Positions 1-8,067 are shown, counted from the stretch's first letter. The stretch: 14,749 nucleotides of DNA from Pseudomonadota bacterium (GCA_018661145.1 JABJIU010000053.1:1-14749); one strand, 5' to 3'. The notes: generated from the sequence alone by a model not told the origin. A program made the numbers and translations.

Positions 1-192
1 ATCCACGCCCCAGGTAATTCGACTCTGTTGGCGCTGGACATTGAAGGGCGTATTCTATTTTCCGTCTGGGTCCGAGTCTACGGGCCATCGACCATGGATC
101 TCTCCAAATGCGCCGGATTTCTACGCAATACCGGCCTCAACGGGGCTCGCCGCGAGCTATCCCAATGCTCTCTGGCGATTGGGGCTATATGA
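1..192 (+). CDS. Possible C-terminal tail of an unidentified gene, cut by the left edge
   Basis: One plus-strand frame is open from the first base to a TGA at 190-192, giving 63 codons with third-base GC similar to that of the real genes nearby. No family is recognised with confidence. The pattern DIEGR, then a hydrophobic strand, then YGPS, then RRELSQ loosely recalls the C-terminal effector domain of IclR-type regulators, but the match is weak. If real, the gene would end 71 bp before the methyltransferase gene and be co-oriented with it. It may equally be non-coding sequence. A different frame that runs from 108 into the methyltransferase is probably an untranslated leader. Confidence 0.25.
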   Translation: MHAPGNSTLLALDIEGRILFSVWVRVYGPSTMDLSKCAGFLRNTGLNGARRELSQCSLAIGAI

Positions 193-263
193 ATGTCGTT
201 CTTTTAGAATCTGTTTTAACTGACCGGCTGGATAATTCAACTACTGAAGATTTGGAATTCGCT

Positions 264-1805
264 ATGAGTCAGCAAGAACGTCGTTCCAGAGGAAGTGCAC
301 GCTCCGAGAAGCGGGCGAAGCGCGTAAACGCCACCCGCGCAGGGATTCCATATATTACCCGGCGCATACCGCCATTCGAACTGGCCAGTGAAGAACTGCT
401 GAACCTGATCGAGCGAAACGCGGAAACTCTGCTCGCGGAGACAGGCATCGACTTCCGAGATGATCCCGACGCGCTGGAGCGTTTTCGGGTGGCCGGAGCC
501 ACTGTCGATGGCGAGCGGGTGCGATTCCCCAAAGGTATGTGCCGATCAATCATTAACCAAAGCGTGCCCAGCGAATATACCCAGTTTGCGCGAAATCCTG
601 AACGCAACGTACGCATCGGCGGTAACCACTGTGTGCTTGTCCCTGCCTATGGGCCCCCGTTCGTGCACGATCTGGATCAGGGAAGGCGTTATGCAACGCT
701 GGCGGACTTTGAGAACTTTGTTCGACTGACGTATCTCAGTCCTTCGTTGCATCACTCTGGGGGAACGGTCTGCGAACCGGTCGATCTCCCGGTAAACAAA
801 CGACATCTCGATATGGTGTATAGCCATCTCAAACTTTCCGATAAGCCATTTATGGGTTCCGTTACGGAACCATCCCGGGCACAGGATACGGTTGACATGG
901 CGAAAATCGTATTTGGCGAGGAGTTTGTTGACCAGAATTGTGTGGTGACAAGTCTTATCAATGCGAACTCTCCCATGACCTTCGACGCGACCATGCTTGG
1001 GGCCGCCCGGGTTTACGCGCAGAATAATCAGGCGACGGTTATCTCCCCGTTCATCCTTGCCGGCGCAATGTCCCCGGTTACGATCGTGGGTACCTGTACC
1101 CAAATTCTAGCTGAGGCAATGGCCGGTATCTGCTTTACCCAGCTTGTCAGGCCCGGCGCGCCCGTCATATTTGGTACTTTCTCCAGTGCGGTGTCGATGC
1201 AGTCTGGCGCACCGACCTTCGGAACCCCTGAGCCCAGTATGGTCATCTTCATCTGCGCAGCGCTCTCCCGGCGACTCGGGGTCCCGTTCCGGAGCGGGGG
1301 CGGGCTATGCGCTTCCAAGCTCCCTGATGCACAAGCAGCCTATGAGTCTGCGAACACCCTCCAAAGCGCTATGCTCGCCGGAGTCAATTTCATGCTACAC
1401 ACGGCTGGGTGGCTAGAAGGTGGTCTCGCCATGGGTTACGAAAAGTTCATCCTCGACGCAGATCAAGCCGGGATGATTGAAGTTTTCTTGTCGGGAATTG
1501 ATGACTCCTTAAACGGGCAGGCTATGGACGCCCTTGCCGAGGTGGGTCCCGGGAACCATTTCCTGGGTTGCGCCCACACACAAGCCAACTTCGAGACCGC
1601 GTTCTATCGATCCACAACCGCCGACAGCAACAGCTTTGAGCAGTGGCAGGCAGAAGGCGCGCTCGATGCGGCACAACGCGCCAATGCAACCTGGAAACAG
1701 ATGTTGGCCAACTATGAACCTCCGGCCATCGATGAAGGGATTGATGAAGGGCTGCGCGACTTCATCACCAAAAAGAAAAACGCAGTCCCGGATTCCAACA
1801 TCTAA
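264..1805 (+). CDS. MttB-superfamily (non-pyrrolysine) methylamine/betaine methyltransferase
   Basis: A 513-residue protein of the trimethylamine/glycine-betaine methyltransferase superfamily. Characterised members transfer a methyl from a quaternary or tertiary amine to a corrinoid protein. The family shows in the TIM-barrel body and the stretch SGGGLCASKLPDAQAAYES (about residues 344-362), followed by a hydrophobic AGWLEGGLAMGYEKFILD block (381-398). The reading frame has no in-frame TAG, so this is not a pyrrolysine-dependent MttB; non-Pyl members include MtgB-type glycine betaine methyltransferases. I chose ATG 264: the frame stays open upstream to an ATG at 108, but the extra 52 residues do not resemble the family. 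A weak GGA lies upstream of 264. No corrinoid protein or MtrH-like partner is adjacent, so the substrate and methyl acceptor remain open. Neighbouring dimethylglycine and sarcosine enzymes favour betaine-type substrates (inference). The family call is sure; the substrate is not. Confidence 0.9.
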   Translation: MSQQERRSRGSARSEKRAKRVNATRAGIPYITRRIPPFELASEELLNLIERNAETLLAETGIDFRDDPDALERFRVAGATVDGERVRFPKGMCRSIINQSVPSEYTQFARNPERNVRIGGNHCVLVPAYGPPFVHDLDQGRRYATLADFENFVRLTYLSPSLHHSGGTVCEPVDLPVNKRHLDMVYSHLKLSDKPFMGSVTEPSRAQDTVDMAKIVFGEEFVDQNCVVTSLINANSPMTFDATMLGAARVYAQNNQATVISPFILAGAMSPVTIVGTCTQILAEAMAGICFTQLVRPGAPVIFGTFSSAVSMQSGAPTFGTPEPSMVIFICAALSRRLGVPFRSGGGLCASKLPDAQAAYESANTLQSAMLAGVNFMLHTAGWLEGGLAMGYEKFILDADQAGMIEVFLSGIDDSLNGQAMDALAEVGPGNHFLGCAHTQANFETAFYRSTTADSNSFEQWQAEGALDAAQRANATWKQMLANYEPPAIDEGIDEGLRDFITKKKNAVPDSNI

Positions 1806-1813
1806 TCGAGGGG

Positions 1814-1832
1814 CGAGGCATCCCGTGCCTCG
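1814..1832. terminator. Stem-loop between convergent genes
   Basis: CGAGGCA (1814-1820) and TGCCTCG (1826-1832) form a perfect 7-bp inverted repeat around the loop TCCCG. It lies in the 39-bp gap between the stop codons of the methyltransferase (+) and alaX (-). There is no T-tract on either side, so it is not a textbook intrinsic terminator, but the position suits a bidirectional transcript-end structure. Confidence 0.45.
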
Positions 1833-1844
1833 GTACGGCTGCCG

Positions 1845-2555
1845 TCAAGCAAACTCCACGATGACTCGGCGGTTTTGTTTACCTTTCTTTTCTATTTTTG
1901 AGACCCGGACCTCGCCTATCTCGCCCGACCGCGCCACATGCGTCCCGCCACAAGGCTGCAGGTCAATGCCCTCAAACTCAACCAGGCGTACCTTTCCCTG
2001 CCCCCGAGGCGGACTGACCGACATCGTGCGTACCAATGCGGGCTGGGATTCCAGTTCGGCATCAGTTATCCATCGCAGATTCCTCGGCTGGTCCCGTTGA
2101 ACTAGCTCGTTGAGTGCAGCGGTCACTTGAGCTTTGTCTACCGGATCTGGCAGATCGAAATCCAGCCGGGCGCGCCCGTCGCTTACAGAACCTCCTGTCA
2201 CGGGTGCGTCAATGACGGCACAAAGCATGTGCATACAACTATGCATCCGCATGAAGCGGTAGCGCCGATCCCAGTCGATACGCGCGAGCACCTCTTCCCC
2301 AACCTGAGGGAGCGCTGCCCCCTCCACAACAACATGCAACTGTTCTCCGGTCCCCACCTGCGGGACAGTATCGATCACCTCGCTGGTCCGCCCATCAGAC
2401 AGAACAAACTCTCCCGTGTCGCCAGGCTGGCCGCCCCCTTGGCAGTAAAACACACTTCGATCCAGGACTACGGACTGGTCAAAGACTGCGGTTACCGTTG
2501 CTGTGCATTCTTGCAGGTATGCATCATCCTGAAACAGTTTCTCGGTACTTGGCAT
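1845..2555 (-). CDS. alaX: Alanyl-tRNA editing protein AlaX (AlaX-M type)
   Basis: A 236-residue stand-alone trans-editing enzyme related to the editing half of alanyl-tRNA synthetase. Family members hydrolyse Ser-tRNA(Ala), and some also Gly-tRNA(Ala), in the cytoplasm. The N-terminal barrel carries FYCQGGGQPGDTG (residues 36-48), which distinguishes the longer AlaX-M form from AlaX-S. The zinc site is complete: HSCMH gives His105 and His109, and CGGTH gives Cys202 and His206. The ATG lies one base after the TGA of the upstream dehydrogenase-like gene, with an AAGGA inside that gene's end, so the two are almost certainly co-transcribed and translationally coupled. The pairing with a glycine-forming catabolic enzyme suggests protection against Gly/Ser mischarging (inference). 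The gene converges on the methyltransferase gene. Confidence 0.93.
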   Translation of the reverse strand: MPSTEKLFQDDAYLQECTATVTAVFDQSVVLDRSVFYCQGGGQPGDTGEFVLSDGRTSEVIDTVPQVGTGEQLHVVVEGAALPQVGEEVLARIDWDRRYRFMRMHSCMHMLCAVIDAPVTGGSVSDGRARLDFDLPDPVDKAQVTAALNELVQRDQPRNLRWITDAELESQPALVRTMSVSPPRGQGKVRLVEFEGIDLQPCGGTHVARSGEIGEVRVSKIEKKGKQNRRVIVEFA

Positions 2556-2556
2556 C

Positions 2557-5004
2557 TCAGGTTTTTATCCTTTCCGATCGGGGATCGTACATCGGTGACA
2601 GGCTTGCCGTAGCGCTAACGCGCTCGCCAGCGATCTCGATTTCCCAGTTCCCCTCTGAAATGAAAGCTCGATCAATCACCTCATCGCACTCAACATACCC
2701 CAGACCTACGCACCCGCCCAGCGTATGCCCATACATTCCTGATGTGGTCCTGCCGATCCGCACACCATCACGCCATATGGGTTCCTCGTGATACAGCATG
2801 AACGTCGGGTCTTGGAGAAGAAACTGTACCAATCGACGCCTAAGCGGTGTTTCGACCGCGCGAAGAAGGGCATCGCGGCCCCTGAAACCGCCCGGCTTGT
2901 CCAGATCGACCGCAAAGCCGAGTCCTGCATGAAACGGGTTATCGTCCGGGCCAATGTCATGACCCCAATGACGGTACGCCTTTTCTATTCTCAAGCTGTT
3001 TAGGGCATGCAGTCCCGCGGGCTGAAGTTGAAATTCCTCACCGGCCTCAGCGAGTCGATCAAAGACTCCCAGGGTAAATTCGCTCGGAACATAAATCTCC
3101 CATCCCAGTTCTCCTACGTACGAGATCCGGGTTGCCCTGACGAGTGCATAGCCCATCTCGATCTCTTGGGAAGTGCCAAAAGGGAAAGTTTCGCTCGACA
3201 GTTGTGCCGGCGTCAGGGTCTGGAGCATCTCCCTGGATCGGGGACCCATGACACTCAGGACGCTGTAGGCGCCGGTAACATCCGTAGCAAACACATGCTC
3301 ACCCGGACGAATGCTGCTTTTCAGCCAGTGGAGATCGCGCGTCTGCGAAGCGGCCGCAGTGACAACGAGATACTCCTCGTGACTGAGTCGGGTGACGGTG
3401 AGATCTGCTTCAATTCCGCCATCGTCGTTGAGCCACTGGGTGTAGATAACTCGCCCAGGATCAACATCCATCCGGTTTGCACTGACACGCTCCAGCAGGT
3501 GGCAGGCATCCCGTCCTTGCACAAGATACTTCCCGAAGGAGCTCATGTCGAAGACACCCACATTCTCGCGTACGCTGTGATGCTCGCGCGCCGAGTGATC
3601 GAACCAGTTTTGTCGTCCGTACGAATACTCATAGACTGGTTCAACCCCTTTTGGCGCAAACCAGTTAGCACGCTCCCACCCGGCCGTCTCTCCAAAACAG
3701 GCGCCCAGATCAGTCAACCGCTGATGCAGAACAGACGTTCGGACTCCCCGCGCACTCTCCGGTTGGCGAAACGGCCAATGCATCGCATAAAGCAGTCCAA
3801 GGGCCTCAACCGTACGGTCGTGAAGATATTCGCGATTGACCTGAAACGGCATCATCCGCCGGGCATCAACATCCCATAGGTCCATCGGGGGGTCCCCATT
3901 CACGATCCACTCCGCTAGCACCTTGCCGGCCCCGCCGGCTGACTGAATACCGATCGAATTAAACCCCGCTGCGAGGAAAAAGTTTGGAACCTCGATTGAT
4001 GGGCCCAACCAGTATCGGTTATCGGGGGTAAAGCTCTCAGGGCCGTTAAAGAAAATCTTGATTCCCGTCTCCCCAAGCACCGGGATCCTCTGGATTGCAC
4101 TATTCAGTTGCTCTTCAATATGCTCGAGATCTTCCGGCAGCGTCCCAAACTCGAAATCTTCAGGAATGCCGTCCATTCCCCACGGCTTGGCAACAGGCTC
4201 AAACATCCCCACCATCATCTTGCCTGCGTCCTCCTTGTAGTAGTTACAGGCGGAAGGTTCCCTCACAACGGGGAGATCTTTCTGCAGGTCAGGGATGGGT
4301 TCTGTCACCACATAAAAATGTTCGGCGGCGTGCAGCGGCACGGAAACCCCAGCCTTAAGCCCGAGGCTTCGACCCCACATCCCGGCGCAATTCACCACCG
4401 TTTCGCAGGCAATTGGCCCTCGGCTCGTCATCACAGAGTTGATCCGACCACCCTGTTTTTCAAAGGATTCAACACTGACCCCCTCAAGAATGCGAACCCC
4501 TTTATCCCGCGCGCCACGGGCCAGCGCCTGCGTGGTATCCGTCGGGTTGGTTTGACCGTCTCGGGGCAGAAAGACTGCGCCAACCAAATCCTTCGTGGAC
4601 ATGATTGGATATAGCTCAAGGGCTTCTTTCGGGCTGACCACCTCCACTTCGAGCCCAAAACAGCTCGCCATGGACGCGCCTCGCTTGAGCTCCTCAAAGC
4701 GTTCCTCATCTGTTGCAAGACTTAAAGAACCGTTCTGTCGGAATCCGGTTGCCTGCCCGGTCAGTTTTTCAAGGTCGGCATAAAGGTTCGTTGTGTATTG
4801 CGCGAGCCGTGTCAGATTTTGTGTAGCCCTCAACTGTCCCACCAGTCCAGCCGCATGCCAGGTCGTACCACTGGTCAACGACTTTCGTTCCAGCAAGACC
4901 ACATCACTGACGCCTAACTCCGCTAGATGGTAGGCGACACTGCACCCCACCACCCCGCCACCGATGATGACGATCTGCGCCTGATCCGGAAAATCGCTTC
5001 CCAT
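2557..5004 (-). CDS. Dimethylglycine/sarcosine dehydrogenase-like FAD and GcvT-domain protein
   Basis: An 815-residue two-part flavoenzyme, about the size of mitochondrial dimethylglycine dehydrogenase. Residues 10-40 are a Rossmann dinucleotide fold (IVIIGGGVVGCSVAYHL), followed by SGTTWHAAGLV (45-55). Its His50 matches the histidine that binds FAD covalently in DMGDH and sarcosine dehydrogenase. The DAO-type oxidoreductase domain runs to about 370 and includes FFNGPESFTPDNR (318-330). A linker leads to a GcvT/aminomethyltransferase-like folate domain (about 475-805) with SYVGELGWEIYVP (628-640). Family enzymes oxidise an N-methyl group and pass the one-carbon unit to tetrahydrofolate, releasing sarcosine or glycine; electrons usually go to an ETF-type acceptor. 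A GGAGG lies four bases upstream of the ATG. It leads the operon with alaX and is divergent from the Ada-like gene. Whether the substrate is dimethylglycine, sarcosine or another N-methyl amine cannot be decided from sequence alone. Confidence 0.9.
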   Translation of the reverse strand: MGSDFPDQAQIVIIGGGVVGCSVAYHLAELGVSDVVLLERKSLTSGTTWHAAGLVGQLRATQNLTRLAQYTTNLYADLEKLTGQATGFRQNGSLSLATDEERFEELKRGASMASCFGLEVEVVSPKEALELYPIMSTKDLVGAVFLPRDGQTNPTDTTQALARGARDKGVRILEGVSVESFEKQGGRINSVMTSRGPIACETVVNCAGMWGRSLGLKAGVSVPLHAAEHFYVVTEPIPDLQKDLPVVREPSACNYYKEDAGKMMVGMFEPVAKPWGMDGIPEDFEFGTLPEDLEHIEEQLNSAIQRIPVLGETGIKIFFNGPESFTPDNRYWLGPSIEVPNFFLAAGFNSIGIQSAGGAGKVLAEWIVNGDPPMDLWDVDARRMMPFQVNREYLHDRTVEALGLLYAMHWPFRQPESARGVRTSVLHQRLTDLGACFGETAGWERANWFAPKGVEPVYEYSYGRQNWFDHSAREHHSVRENVGVFDMSSFGKYLVQGRDACHLLERVSANRMDVDPGRVIYTQWLNDDGGIEADLTVTRLSHEEYLVVTAAASQTRDLHWLKSSIRPGEHVFATDVTGAYSVLSVMGPRSREMLQTLTPAQLSSETFPFGTSQEIEMGYALVRATRISYVGELGWEIYVPSEFTLGVFDRLAEAGEEFQLQPAGLHALNSLRIEKAYRHWGHDIGPDDNPFHAGLGFAVDLDKPGGFRGRDALLRAVETPLRRRLVQFLLQDPTFMLYHEEPIWRDGVRIGRTTSGMYGHTLGGCVGLGYVECDEVIDRAFISEGNWEIEIAGERVSATASLSPMYDPRSERIKT

Positions 5005-5028
5005 GTTGCCTCCGAAATGTTCCGATCT

Positions 5029-5056
5029 CCTGATGGAAATCAGGTAGTTTGCAAAC
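5029..5056. promoter_or_regulatory. Two adjacent inverted repeats in a divergent promoter region
   Basis: The 86 bp between the divergent start codons hold a perfect 6-bp inverted repeat with a 4-base gap (CCTGAT-GGAA-ATCAGG, 5029-5044). Two bases later comes a perfect 10-bp palindrome, GTTTGCAAAC (5047-5056). A short direct repeat, AGCTTTTTAGCTTT, follows at about 5063-5076. These look like operator sites for one or two regulators acting on the dehydrogenase-alaX operon, the Ada-like gene, or both. I could not place convincing -35/-10 boxes for either direction. The regulator is unknown. Confidence 0.45.
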
Positions 5057-5090
5057 CCAATAGCTTTTTAGCTTTCAGGGCGTTTCTGCC

Positions 5091-6041
5091 ATGAGTGTAT
5101 CAAAGGGCAGCCTTTTCCGGTCAGCCCAAATCCCGCAAGAATCGGGTTGCACAGCGCTCCCGCCAAACCTATTCTTGTCCTCCATGACACCAACAAACAA
5201 ATCAGCAAACTCAGATTACGTGCGGGCCGCGAGAGCGGTGACCTTTTTGCGTGCGCATTCCCACGAGCAGCCAACACTTGCTCAGGCCGCCGCTGTGGTC
5301 GGGCTCAGCCCATCTCATTTCCAGAGACTGTTCAAGAGATGGGTGGGAATCAGCCCCAAGAAATATCTGCAATCCCTGGCACTGACTGAAGCGCAACAAC
5401 AGTTGCGTGACGGCCAAAGTGTCCTTCACTCCGCGCTCAACGCCGGATTGTCCGGACCGGGGCGCCTGCATGACCTTTTTGTGACCTTCCAGAGCATGAC
5501 CCCCGCCGAATACCGGGACCGTGGCAGTGGCCTTTCTATTGGCTATGGCATTCACGACAGCCCTTTCGGGCAATGCCTGCTCGGCTTCACAGAACGCGGG
5601 ATCTGCTGGCTGTCTTTTCCCTCAGGAACAAAACCGACCGCTCTTGCTCCATTGAAAAACACCTGGCCGGGGGCCCGTTTCTATCCTGCTACTGATGAGA
5701 CAGGCAGGGTCGTGAAAAATATCTTCCCCGGGGCCGGATCTCTACCTGAGGCGCCACTGTCCGTACTGGTACAAGGTACCGAATTTCAACTTCAAGTCTG
5801 GCGCGCTCTGCTGGGTATACCGCTTGGCGCTACAGCAACGTATGCCGATGTCGCCAAACAAATTCGTAAACCCCGGGCCGTGCGGGCGGTCGGGAGCGCG
5901 GTGGGTCGAAATACTGTGTCCTTCCTGATCCCCTGTCATCGGGTAATCCGCTCAAGCGGTGAAGTCGGAGACTATCGCTGGGAAAGCTCGCGCAAAGAAA
6001 TCATGCTCGAATGGGAGCAGATCCATTTGCTACAGACCTAG
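5091..6041 (+). CDS. Ada-like protein: AraC-type HTH fused to O6-alkylguanine-DNA methyltransferase
   Basis: Residues about 42-145 form an AraC/XylS-type helix-turn-helix region (SPSHFQRLFKRWVGISPKKY, then SMTPAEYRDRG). Residues about 148-316 form the O6-methylguanine-DNA methyltransferase unit with GTEFQLQVWRAL (229-240), RAVGSAVGRN (265-274) and the acceptor motif PCHRV, with Cys282. It therefore combines suicidal repair of O6-alkylguanine with DNA binding. Compared with E. coli Ada it lacks the N-terminal zinc domain whose cysteine senses methyl phosphotriesters, so the usual activation switch is missing. The motif after the active site reads GDYRW rather than the commoner GGYRW. The start is uncertain. 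ATG 5091 has a weak AGGG upstream and gives 316 residues; ATG 5184 gives 285 and removes a non-conserved segment, and both keep both domains. It is divergent from the dehydrogenase-alaX operon and convergent with the permease. Confidence 0.92.
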   Translation: MSVSKGSLFRSAQIPQESGCTALPPNLFLSSMTPTNKSANSDYVRAARAVTFLRAHSHEQPTLAQAAAVVGLSPSHFQRLFKRWVGISPKKYLQSLALTEAQQQLRDGQSVLHSALNAGLSGPGRLHDLFVTFQSMTPAEYRDRGSGLSIGYGIHDSPFGQCLLGFTERGICWLSFPSGTKPTALAPLKNTWPGARFYPATDETGRVVKNIFPGAGSLPEAPLSVLVQGTEFQLQVWRALLGIPLGATATYADVAKQIRKPRAVRAVGSAVGRNTVSFLIPCHRVIRSSGEVGDYRWESSRKEIMLEWEQIHLLQT

Positions 6042-6066
6042 TTGGGCACACAACGCCGCGAGGCTT

Positions 6067-7923
6067 TCAAAAGATCAGATTAAGCATCACCATCATGATT
6101 ACCAAAAAAAGGATCGTCATGATGCCTCCGGCCCGCATGAAATCCACGACCCGATAACCGCCTGGCCCCATGATCAATGCATTGACCTGATGCGTTGGAA
6201 TTAAGAATGAGTTAGAAGTCGCAATCGCGACGGTGAGCGCAAACACAGCAGGGTCGGCGCCTGCCCCGATAGCAATATTCACCGCCAAAGGCACGAGTAG
6301 CACTGTAGCGCCGACGTTCGACATCAACAGCGTGAAGACCGTAGCGAGTACTGCAATACTCGCCTGAAGCACCCAAATCGGCACCTCTCCAAGCACGATC
6401 AGGGTCTGCTGTGCAATCCAGGCCGCCGTCCCGGTAGATTCGACCGCGAGCCCGAGCGGAATAAGACTCGCCAATAGAAACACACTCTGCCAGCCGATTG
6501 ACTGATAAGCCTCGTCGACACGAATCACCCCACTGAGGATCATCCCCAGCGCGCCGGTCATTAACGCGACTGAGAGCCGCAAATCGGTGAACAGGATTAG
6601 GCCGAGCGCAATAAGGAAAAACACCAAGGCGTACGGCAGCTTCTCCGGACGCGTGTCCTCACGCGGAAAATCCGTCACGACTGCGAAATCCTTATTTCTC
6701 GCAATTGGCGCAACATCCTGCCAGCGTGCATGCAGCACCAGCGTGTCTCCCGCCTGAAGGACGAATTCCGGAAGATCCCGATCAATGACCTGATCTATCC
6801 TGAAGATCGCGAGTACGGTCGCTCCATAATGTTGCCGGACTGAAATCTCCCTTATTGACTTGCCGATCAGATTGGAATCCGGAGGAACGACAACCTCAAC
6901 GATCCCCGCAGCGGTAGGGCTCAAAACTTCTGAAAAGACATCCATTTCTCGTTTGAGATCAAGCCCGTTTTCAGTGCAAAAGTGCTGTACAGATTCCATG
7001 GGCCCCATGATTGCAAGATCGGTTCCGGGCCAGAGCTCAGCTTCGCCGGAGGGCGCCACCGTAAACTTGTCACCGCTCCGCACGGCAACGATCCAACCAC
7101 CCCGCCCAGCACTGTCGATGTCCGAGAGCGTGCCTCCGGCCAGGGGGCTGTCTTCTCCCACCCGGGCTTCGAAGACCTCCCCTGAGATCCCATAGACTTC
7201 TGAAAAGTACTGTAGCGTGCTTCCGGATTCCTGCGGTTTATCCTTCACCACAGGAAGAACGAATCGGCCCAGAAACACGAAGTAGAGAATTCCGCTGAGC
7301 AGCATAACGATGCCAATTGGCGCGACCGAGAATAAGGAAAAGGCTTCCATCTTCTCGACCGCGCTCGGAAGATTGCTGTTCGACGTCTCAATGAGATCGT
7401 TCAGCAGGATCAACGGGCTCGAGCCAACCATCGTCATCGTGCCGCCCAGAATGGCGCAAAACCCCATCGGCATCAGCAAACGTGAAATCGGTAGGTTCCC
7501 CCGGCGGGCAATACGAGTCACAACTGGCAGGAAAAGCGCCGCCGCCCCGATGTTTTGCATAAAACTGGAGATGACTCCAACGGTGGCAGAGATCACGGTG
7601 ATGATTCGGCTCTCGGTCTGGCCGCCATACTTCAGAATCTTCCCCGCGAGCTGGCTCATGATTCCGGTCTTGTCGAGCCCGGCACCAATGATCATCACTG
7701 CGATAATGGAAATGACGGCGTTACTTGAAAAGCCGTCAAACAGATTTCCAATGGGGACCAGGCCCGAATAATCGGGCAGCATGCTCGTCAGACCGAGCAG
7801 GACCATGATTGCAACCGCCGCTACATCGACGCGGACGATCTCAAATGCGAAAAGAAAGATAGTGAGTGCCAATATCGCCATCACCGCAACCATCTCGGCG
7901 GTGAGTACAATAGTCTCTGTCAA
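6067..7923 (-). CDS. SLC13/DASS-family permease with two TrkA-C domains
   Basis: A 618-residue inner-membrane transporter. About six hydrophobic segments fill residues 8-220 and another group fills 428-618. Between them lie two soluble RCK_C/TrkA-C-like modules (about 245-316 and 335-415; SPLAGGTLSDID and SNLIGKSIREI mark their starts). Each membrane half has an SN-type motif of the divalent-anion/Na+ symporter fold: SFMQNIGAAALFLP (120-133) with GTMTMVGSSP (161-170), and LLMSNVGATVLLVP (532-545) with TSNSFLIPTHQV (569-580). Relatives with this layout carry sulfate or other anions, often Na+-coupled; the substrate here cannot be read from sequence. The start is a TTG supported by an upstream GGAGG and by family-like N-terminal residues; the next in-frame ATG is at codon 11. 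It is a single gene, convergent with the Ada-like gene and divergent from lpxL. Confidence 0.88.
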   Translation of the reverse strand: MTETIVLTAEMVAVMAILALTIFLFAFEIVRVDVAAVAIMVLLGLTSMLPDYSGLVPIGNLFDGFSSNAVISIIAVMIIGAGLDKTGIMSQLAGKILKYGGQTESRIITVISATVGVISSFMQNIGAAALFLPVVTRIARRGNLPISRLLMPMGFCAILGGTMTMVGSSPLILLNDLIETSNSNLPSAVEKMEAFSLFSVAPIGIVMLLSGILYFVFLGRFVLPVVKDKPQESGSTLQYFSEVYGISGEVFEARVGEDSPLAGGTLSDIDSAGRGGWIVAVRSGDKFTVAPSGEAELWPGTDLAIMGPMESVQHFCTENGLDLKREMDVFSEVLSPTAAGIVEVVVPPDSNLIGKSIREISVRQHYGATVLAIFRIDQVIDRDLPEFVLQAGDTLVLHARWQDVAPIARNKDFAVVTDFPREDTRPEKLPYALVFFLIALGLILFTDLRLSVALMTGALGMILSGVIRVDEAYQSIGWQSVFLLASLIPLGLAVESTGTAAWIAQQTLIVLGEVPIWVLQASIAVLATVFTLLMSNVGATVLLVPLAVNIAIGAGADPAVFALTVAIATSNSFLIPTHQVNALIMGPGGYRVVDFMRAGGIMTILFLVIMMVMLNLIF

Positions 7924-7927
7924 AGAG

Positions 7928-7932
7928 CCTCC
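7928..7932 (-). promoter_or_regulatory. Shine-Dalgarno site fixing a TTG start
   Basis: On the minus strand GGGAGG ends four bases before TTG at 7923-7921. No such site precedes the internal ATG ten codons later, so the TTG is preferred as the permease start. Confidence 0.6.
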
Positions 7933-8037
7933 CGATACAGATTTTCTTGAACCGAACGCTGGTAAGCGAACGGAAATGGCGAAAAACCACTATAACACAA
8001 GGACTCCGTTTAACCTCACGGCCAGTCATCCAAAATA

Positions 8038-8067
8038 TTTATATCTATTGTTTATGGCGCTTATATT
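8038..8067 (+). promoter_or_regulatory. Candidate sigma-70 promoter for lpxL
   Basis: An AT-rich island in the 203-bp divergent region contains TTTATA (8038-8043) and TATATT (8062-8067) with an 18-base spacer, ending about 60 bases before the lpxL ATG. The -35 match is poor, so this is tentative. The rest of the region holds no gene that I can support. Confidence 0.3.

Noticed and set aside
108..263. In-frame upstream extension of the methyltransferase from an ATG at 108
   Set aside because: The added 52 residues do not look like the family's N-terminus, and ATG 264 gives the usual length.
546..1103. 185-residue open frame antisense to the methyltransferase
   Set aside because: It lies wholly within a strongly supported gene on the other strand and has no recognisable motif; it mirrors the coding strand's codon structure.
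264..1805. Pyrrolysine-containing trimethylamine methyltransferase
   Set aside because: No in-frame TAG interrupts the gene, so pyrrolysine is not used.
1534..2100. 188-residue plus-strand open frame across the end of the methyltransferase and the end of alaX
   Set aside because: It crosses two real genes and the intergenic stem-loop, is rich in Arg/Pro/Ser as out-of-frame translations are, and has no ribosome site or motif.
3007..3879. 290-residue open frame antisense to the DMGDH-like gene
   Set aside because: The opposite strand encodes a clear FAD/GcvT protein here, and the antisense translation shows no domain.
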